NCBI GenBank assembly: GCA_030142905.1
Contig: JASJOG010000675.1
Coordinates: 1 to 64,000 of the forward strand
Length of the DNA: 64,000 nucleotides
DNA from: Heliopora coerulea
Lineage: Eukaryota; Cnidaria; Anthozoa; Scleralcyonacea; Helioporidae
Direction of reading: 5' to 3'
The stretch's first letter is position 1. Each line of letters starts with the position of its first letter. The notes under the pieces were generated by a model. That model was not told the DNA's origin, did no database searches, and was given only the letters and a program-made list of their open reading frames with translations. A program made the position numbers and the translations under genes. Positions 58,599 to 64,000 of this stretch are shown one piece after another.

Positions 58599-59807
58599 TT
58601 AGCTTATTATAGCTTTCAGTTTAGCCTTCGTGCCATCAATAATTTTTAAAAGAGGTTCCAGATTTTCTTCAAGGCTTTTTACGACCCTTTTTAATGTTTC
58701 TAAGTCTTTTCCACATGTTTTGCTTCTATCCAAGCTGTTCTTGAACTCTTTATATAATTCATTTACTTCGTCAATCTTCGTGTGGTCGATTTCATGGTTC
58801 AAACCGACCAGTTCATCAGCCAAGAGAACGGACCAAGTAACCAAGTGTCGATCACGGGACACATTTGGTACGTAGATAAAATATTGCTTATTCATAAAGG
58901 CGATTTCAAATCTACGACCTGAAGCCCGTTTAGCAATACCACTGTCAAGAGACAGCAGTATGCCAACTCTAAAATCAGGAGCGCTGTGGACCTCACTCTC
59001 AAATTTTTCAATTGCTTGTGTGTTCACTGGCTTCTGATGCTTTTTTACCTCAATGAGATACTTGTGCATCTTTGGTGAGGTAACATGGATATCTCCTTTC
59101 CTACTCTCCCTAGCAACATTTTCAATTGTATGGGATTTAAGCTCTTTTAAAATCTCCATCACTTGTATTTCACCAACAAGGCCTTTCGTTGGTGCCTTGC
59201 TGTACATTGACTTCATGTCGTTTAATTTCGTTTCGCACCTATCGAGACCAGAAGTAATGGGAGACTGCAGTACTTGTTTAATGGCGTCTTCTGAGGTCTT
59301 TACTTTATCCGATACATTTCTTTCTACAGAATCGATTTTCCTCTCTAAAGCATTCAACGGGGGTACTTTACCGGCCACTTCTTGTACACTGGCGATGAGT
59401 TGGCCTTCCATCTTAATCATGTCAGAACTGATGTTTGTTTTAAGTCCCACAACTTTTTGGTCAATGCTCGCTATACCCGAGGACACTTTGTTCTCAAATG
59501 TAACTGCATTCTGTTTCGTTTTCTGCTCCATTTCTTCAACGTTCTTAGAAACTTTGGAGACGAGAGATTCCACTGCTTCAGACATTGGCTTAAGCTTCTC
59601 GGTGAGAAGACCATCAATGTAGTCTTCTTTAAAGCTTACATTCATGGAGACAGAATTTTTAACCAAAACGCCAATGTTAAATGCTTCTATCAGTTCCTCT
59701 TCACTCGCCGTTTCAACCCACGAAGGGAAGTTGTCCAGATTAAGCACAATTTCTCGTCGTCGAGATAATTTCTGTCTCTTTTCTACTGGTATGTATTCTT
59801 CCTCCAT
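58599..59807 (-). CDS. Intronless coiled-coil protein with PD-(D/E)XK nuclease-like core
   Basis: A 402-residue frame with ATG at 59807 and no intron, unlike the intron-rich genes around it. Residues 60-200 form a long coiled coil. Residues 205-300 carry a restriction-endonuclease-like signature: KGLVGE (Glu213), KGDIHV (Asp239), LIEVKKH (Glu253-x-Lys255) and IEKF (Lys268-Phe269), then VGILLSLDSGIA. Residues 345-402 are again coiled coil. The order recalls bacterial RmuC and nuclease-like proteins of large DNA viruses; I infer only fold-level kinship. The function is unknown: it could be a nuclease or a catalytically idle DNA-binding protein. The frame is intact, suggesting either recent arrival or selection. 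Confidence 0.75.
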   Translation of the reverse strand: MEEEYIPVEKRQKLSRRREIVLNLDNFPSWVETASEEELIEAFNIGVLVKNSVSMNVSFKEDYIDGLLTEKLKPMSEAVESLVSKVSKNVEEMEQKTKQNAVTFENKVSSGIASIDQKVVGLKTNISSDMIKMEGQLIASVQEVAGKVPPLNALERKIDSVERNVSDKVKTSEDAIKQVLQSPITSGLDRCETKLNDMKSMYSKAPTKGLVGEIQVMEILKELKSHTIENVARESRKGDIHVTSPKMHKYLIEVKKHQKPVNTQAIEKFESEVHSAPDFRVGILLSLDSGIAKRASGRRFEIAFMNKQYFIYVPNVSRDRHLVTWSVLLADELVGLNHEIDHTKIDEVNELYKEFKNSLDRSKTCGKDLETLKRVVKSLEENLEPLLKIIDGTKAKLKAIIS

Positions 59808-59809
59808 AT

Positions 59810-60750
59810 TGCTCTACCGAATCAATCGACTTTATTTCAACAGGATAGCCCTGGTGGTAAGTAAGACTTCATTAGTCACATATTACTGCCACTTATAAAG
59901 GTTAATGCTAAACAGATCTAGTCACTTCGATTAAAATGACAAGAGGGACCGATTGTACAAAAAATGGTTAGTTAGCATTAAATAACTAGTTAACTTTTTA
60001 ACTGCGGTAAACTTTAACTATTCTAACTTCAACTAGCTAACTTTAACTATTCTAATTAACATTTCCATAATATACATCTCTTTAGTTAACTACATAGTCA
60101 AAATGCCTCGTATAAAGCGTAGTTAGTCTTGTTGATAACTGACTACCCAGGCAACCGTAAGTATGCGATAGATGGTTAAGTAATGTTTTATATCTGATAA
60201 AGCACGTACTGAGTGTTTTTTTTTTGAACGGCTTAAAAAACGAAACGTTTTATACGATAATTCCTTACGTAAGTTTGGCAATCCCTGTTTTCTAAGGCGA
60301 AAAATATTGAGGAAAATTTGAAGAGAAATTCAGAATAAAGTCACACGTGTTTTTATCACATATAAAGACACGACACAGTTATGATTTTCTCTTGTATTTT
60401 CCTCATGAATTCTTAATGAGCTTTTTAAGAGGTAGTAACAGATATAAGTAATAATCAAACATTTGAAATGTGCGTTCGAAGGGAGTGTCTGCAATTAGAC
60501 TCGATAAAAATCGACGTGAGATAAAGGGAAGAGTAATAAGCGCCAACCACATTATTACATTAAGTGTCTTTAGTCGCAGGGAGTAAGGTTTGATCGAAGC
60601 GTGAAAACACACACGCTCTTGATTTGCCATGAAATGGGAATGTTTTGCTCACCTCTTTCAAAAGAGCTTCAAATTCAAATGATAGATTTAGTGATACGTT
60701 GAGCCTGGTTTTCACTAGCGACCTAACCATAAGCATAACGGCAAATGGCA
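59810..60750. other. Intergenic, low complexity, part of a MITE
   Basis: 60000-60110 repeats TTAACTA/CTAACTTTAACTATTC units. From 60703 a GCCTGGTTTTCACTAGCGAC end marks one side of a MITE; its partner end is not visible, perhaps because the Penelope dimer interrupted it. Confidence 0.5.
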
Positions 60751-60871
60751 GCACAGTTAGCACTTCAATATTGTCGCAAGCGAGGATCCAGGCGGGAATC
60801 TCAATTTCAGAACAAATATTAATGTCCAGCAAAGTACACGCAATAAGGCCATGATTTGTAAAAGAAATAAG

Positions 60872-60929
60872 TTTATTAACAGGACTAACGTTTCGTTGCG
60901 TCTCGCAACATCATCAGAGTATGAATAAA
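60872..60929 (-). ncRNA. Hammerhead-ribozyme-like motif, left arm
   Basis: Mirror of the motif at 62435-62492 and identical in its core: CTGATGA at 60917-60911, stem II GTTGCG/CGCAAC and GAAAC at 60894-60890. It sits 3' of the GIY-YIG frame, where Penelope terminal repeats are known to carry hammerheads. Confidence 0.5.
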
Positions 60930-60979
60930 TTAAACGGGTATTGTATCTACAAGGTCAGAGATATAAAGTAGGTGTTATA

Positions 60980-61735
60980 TTACAAGATGTATGGGAAACG
61001 GAAATGGATAGAGCGGTTAAAAAAGAGAGGAACAGAGCTTGGATTGGCATTCAAGGAAGGTTTAAGTTTAGAAATAATAAGACTTTCTCTTACCAAAAGT
61101 TCAGAGGCAGAAGAACAGGAGGATAGGATTTTGAAGTCGTCGAGTGATGCAGTGTGGCCAGTCTCAGTGAGATGAGTTAAAATGCTGGAAGGTGATGGGT
61201 TAAGAAGCTTTTTACCTGTCAGGGCAGAGACTCCCAGATGATCAGAGGCTCGTGTATGTAAGTGGCGGGCAGTTTGGCCCACATACAATGCGGAGCAGCA
61301 TTGACACGTGTAAGAATAAACGACACGAGACCTCAGAACTTTAGGAGTCCTGTCTTTAGAGTTGAAAATATGAGCAAGTCGCTTGCCTGGTTGAAAAACA
61401 AAACGAATTCTAATGTGAGGGTAAGCTGAAGAGCACAGTTTTAAAATTTGAATGCGGATTTGAAGAGAGTGACAACCAGTGAAGGGAAGAGAAAAGTATA
61501 AGACCTTTTTGGGGACTGTGTGAAGGACTGGTTTGGATGTGAAGGTTTTGTCCAAGAAAAGAGAAACGCATTTGTCAAATAAATGGGTAGGAAAGCCATT
61601 GATTTTAAGGATATTTTTTAACATTTCAAGTTCTTTGTGGAAATTTTCATAACCAGAGCAGATGTTGAAACAGCGATGGAGTAGTGAAAGAATAAGGCCT
61701 TGTTTGTAAGTGAAAGGTATGAAGCTGTGAAAATT
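60980..61735 (-). pseudogene. Penelope-like ORF fragment, left copy (GIY-YIG end)
   Basis: An open frame of about 250 codons, 5'-truncated. It starts in the thumb-like region (FTYKQGLILSLLHRCFN, FPTHLFDKCVSLFL), then YTCQCCSALYVGQTARHL and RASDHLG, and ends with RESLIISKLKPSLN. YVG stands for the YIG motif, with Arg and His downstream and the catalytic-type Glu in RES. Beyond 61735 the frame continues only as antisense of the other copy. It differs from the right copy at about ten residues. Confidence 0.8.
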
Positions 61736-61739
61736 TGAA

Positions 61740-62384
61740 ATGTTAAAAAATATCTTTAAAACCAATGGCTTTCCTACCCATTTATTTGACAAATGCGTTT
61801 CTCTTTTCTTGGACAAAACCTTCACATCCAAACCAGTCCTTCACACAGTCCCCAAAAAGGTCTTATACTTTTCTCTTCCCTTCACTGGTTGTCACTCTCT
61901 TCAAATCCGCATTCAAATTTTAAAACTGTGCTCCTCAGCTTACCCTCACATCAGTATTCATTTTGTTTTTCAACCAGGCAAGCGACTTGCTCATCTTTTT
62001 AACTTCAAGGACAGGACTCCTAAAGCTCTGAGGTCTCGTATTGTTTATTCTTACACGTGTCAATGCTGCTCCGCATTGTATGTGGGCCAAACGGCTCGCC
62101 ACTTACATACACGAGCCTCTGATCATCTAGGAGTCTCTGCCCTGACAGGTAAAAAGCTTCTTAACCCATCACCTTCCAGCATTTTAACTCATCTCACTGA
62201 GACTGGCCACACTGCATCACTCGACGACTTCAAAATCCTATCCTCCTGTTCTTCTGCCTCTGAACTTTTGGTAAGAGAAAATCTTATTATTTCTAAACTT
62301 GAACCTTCCTTGAATGCCAATCCAAGCTCTGTTCCTCTCTTTTTTAACCGCTCTATCCATTTCCGTTTCCCATACATCTTGTAA
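61740..62384 (+). pseudogene. Penelope-like ORF fragment, right copy (GIY-YIG end)
   Basis: 214 codons from an internal Met. It has a Cys cluster at 107-110 (TCQCC), YVG at 114-116, Arg120, His129, Glu180 (VRENLI) and Asn192 (SLN). The GIY-YIG nuclease in these elements nicks the target DNA. All visible active-site positions are present, but without the reverse-transcriptase core the copy cannot move by itself. The frame is still open. Confidence 0.8.
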
Positions 62385-62434
62385 TATAACACCTACTTTA
62401 TATCTCTGACCTTGTAAATACAATACCCGTTTAA

Positions 62435-62492
62435 TTTATTCATACTCTGATGATGTTGCGAGACGCAACGAAACGTTAGTCCTGTTAATAAA
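62435..62492 (+). ncRNA. Hammerhead-ribozyme-like motif, right arm
   Basis: Core CTGATGA (62447-62453), one extra U, stem II GTTGCG-AGA-CGCAAC (62455-62469), then GAAA (62470-62473). A two-base stem III AC/GU puts the cleavage-type position in the GTT/AGTC region. Stem I can form ACT/AGT next to the core and, beyond an internal loop, TTTATT/AATAAA. The extra U after A9 and the very short stem III are departures from the canonical form; short stem III is usual in retroelement hammerheads. Activity is untested. Confidence 0.5.
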
Positions 62493-62580
62493 CTTATTTC
62501 TTTTACAAATTATGGCCTTATTGCGTGTACTTTGCTGGGCATTAATATTTGTTCTGAAAGTTAGCACTTCACATGTCAAC

Positions 62581-63337
62581 CATAGCCGAGGAGGGGTATT
62601 ACTAAAAACAATCACACACACTTCGCCAAAAATCCGGAAAGATCCTTGAAAAAAATCCGAAGATCCTGCCATTTGGAGAAGTCCAGAAAATCTTTAAAAT
62701 CCAGTTAGAAATAAATACAGTCTGAATCTAAAATCCCAGTCTGCCAAAATTATTTGTGAAAACAAAACAAATCTTGATCGAGTTTTGATAATATGCAGAC
62801 ATTTTTGCTAAAGATTTGCTAAACCGCGTGCCATTTCAAGAAGTACTGTAGAAAGGAGTTTCTGTGGTGATTAGGCAGAGAACAATTTTTTCTCCCTGGT
62901 AACTGGACAACAGTTGGACTCGTCAGAAGTCGGCAGTTGGCTGGTAACAGTTGATAACTTGGAGTACAGTGTATTTTGAAATGTTGAAGCGATCATAGGA
63001 ATTTTAACGTACTCATAGATGAAAATCATATGAGTGACAACGCATTTGAAGGTGAACCGTCAAATTAATTTTAATCATGCAATGAGAGCCTTCTTATTGA
63101 CAAAAAATAGGACCAAGTTACTACATTTTCAATTAAAACTACCAAGTATCAACCACATCCTACCTCCAGAAGACACCAGTCACAAGTTCGCAACACTGTT
63201 TGGTTCCTACTGGGAAATCCGAAAATCCCCCCATATTTTGAGAAGGAAATCGGAAAATCCGGTAAAAAATAATTGGGATTTCCAATCCAAGAAAATCCCG
63301 TACGCTTTTTTGGGAGTAATACACCCCTCGGCCGTAG
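62581..63337. mobile_element. TIR element of about 750 bp
   Basis: CATAGCCGAGGAGGGGTATT at the left and GTAATACACCCCTCGGCCGT at the right are inverted ends. The sub-terminal parts share AATCCG/AAAATCC motifs. There is no transposase; frames running through it are chance or decayed. Confidence 0.65.
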
Positions 63338-63690
63338 CTGTACTGTTTGTACTTTCTAAAAACAGAAGATTTAAGTTACCATGAAGTGCTTCCAGGGCTT
63401 GAGTATGTCATTGAGCTTATGTTCATGTCGCTCACTAATGAAAACCAGGCTTCATTTAGACAACTCGGCCACAGATTTCAATGCAAAAAGACACAACACC
63501 ACAAAGGTAATACGATCGGCAGAACTCCGAACTTCATAACTGGAGTATTTCACAAATCTTCGACCACAATCCAAGATCGTTTGCCATCACCGCGAAATCT
63601 AGCTCCGTGTGTTATCACCTCAGTAACAGATTGAATTACATACGCACCACCGATTCGGAGGACAAACGTTGCCCCCACGTCCCCCAAGCT

Positions 63691-63904
63691 TTAATAAATT
63701 TCAGTTGTGGAGTTTCTGAAGTCTACCATGACATTAGCAAACTTACAAGCTAACTTATCTTGACAATTATAAATCCCGTACGGTTCCTTGTTTGTGCACT
63801 TTATTTGAAACGTCCGCTTTCCCTGGTCACCACGAGGACTTAGCAGTACTTGGTCACTCAGCACATGTTGTCCGGGGATGCCCTTAAAGCAAATTTGCGC
63901 AGGG
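63691..63904 (-). CDS. Probable terminal exon of a gene continuing past the right edge
   Basis: On the minus strand a pyrimidine-rich stretch with TTTAG precedes one base of a split codon and 70 codons plus stop. The protein contains AQICFKGIPGQHVLSDQV, RGDQGKRTFQIKCTNK, YGIYNCQDKLACKF and FRNSTTEIY. It has four cysteines, one N-linked glycosylation-type site (NST) and natural composition, suggesting an extracellular domain. I recognise no family. The exon border is a by-eye prediction. Confidence 0.4.
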
Positions 63905-64000
63905 CTAAACGGAAGAACAAAAAATATTCTCGATTTCCCAATGAATCACATGATTTTTTCTAAGGTCGTTCACCGTTGTAACGTTTGTGTGTGCATATAT

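Larger units (their letters stand above)
60768..62558. mobile_element. Head-to-head inverted dimer of a Penelope-like element, 13-bp TSD
   Basis: AGTTAGCACTTCA flanks the whole structure directly (60755-60767 and 62559-62571). Inside, 60806-61629 and 61735-62558 are inverted copies, with 3' ends pointing outwards. The left copy extends about 105 bp further 5' (61630-61734), so the right copy is more truncated. A further 38 bp (60768-60805) lies between the left duplication and the left copy's 3' end. Both copies lack the reverse-transcriptase core and keep the C-terminal GIY-YIG part. Inverted, truncated copies and short terminal extensions are known for Penelope elements. Confidence 0.82.

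Noticed and set aside
60560..60832. Membrane-like minus-strand frame (IPAWILACDN..., LPFAVMLMV...)
   Set aside because: It overlaps a MITE end (GCCTGGTTTTCACTAGCGAC) and the Penelope target site, so a receptor exon is unlikely.
63034..63634. Two plus-strand frames of about 100 codons
   Set aside because: The first lies within the TIR element 62581-63337; the second has no domain, splice or conservation evidence.

Overview
The window reads as an animal nuclear genome segment, most likely from an anthozoan cnidarian such as a stony coral. It is AT-rich and intron-rich, with GT-AG exons that rebuild conserved animal proteins, and its introns are full of MITEs, LINE and Penelope-like relics and tRNA-derived SINEs. 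The organism call is an inference from gene structure and from repeat types I associate with coral genomes. Nothing here is prokaryotic: there are no operons and no CRISPR array.

Layout. (1) 575-23683, plus strand: glycogen synthase, 19 exons, with the 5' end outside the window. Its introns hold a 30-bp minisatellite, an inverted SINE dimer, a TIR element carrying a 152-bp tandem array, several MITEs, a 552-bp transposon with an 11-bp target duplication, and relics of two retroelements. (2) 23684-33168: an intergenic and 5'-UTR zone with no supported coding exon, but with a candidate promoter and first exon near 26.5-26.67 kb. (3) 33191-45092, plus strand: a ZNF143/ZNF76 (Staf)-type transcription factor of 12 coding exons and 785 aa. 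It has nine C2H2 fingers where vertebrate ZNF143 has seven, and a decayed tandem array made from one of its own exon ends. (4) 45093-49001: repeats, including a second inverted SINE dimer and a Crypton-like fragment. (5) 49002-54110, minus strand: a small three-exon MORN-repeat protein. (6) 55906-57163: a dead Tc1-type (DD34E) transposon. (7) 58599-59807, minus strand: an intronless 402-aa protein with long coiled coils and a PD-(D/E)XK nuclease-like core. (8) 60768-62558: a head-to-head inverted dimer of a Penelope-like GIY-YIG retroelement with a 13-bp target duplication and a hammerhead-ribozyme-like motif in each arm. (9) 62581-63337: a TIR element. (10) 63691-63904, minus strand: a probable terminal exon of a gene running off the right edge.

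Glycogen synthase acts in cytosolic glycogen storage and the Staf-type factor in transcription. I see no sign that the genes form one pathway; they are ordinary neighbours. The points most worth following are the intronless coiled-coil/nuclease gene, the recurring TSD-flanked inverted-dimer retroposons (two SINE dimers and one Penelope dimer), and the nine-finger ZNF143 whose two extra fingers look like those of MTF1.
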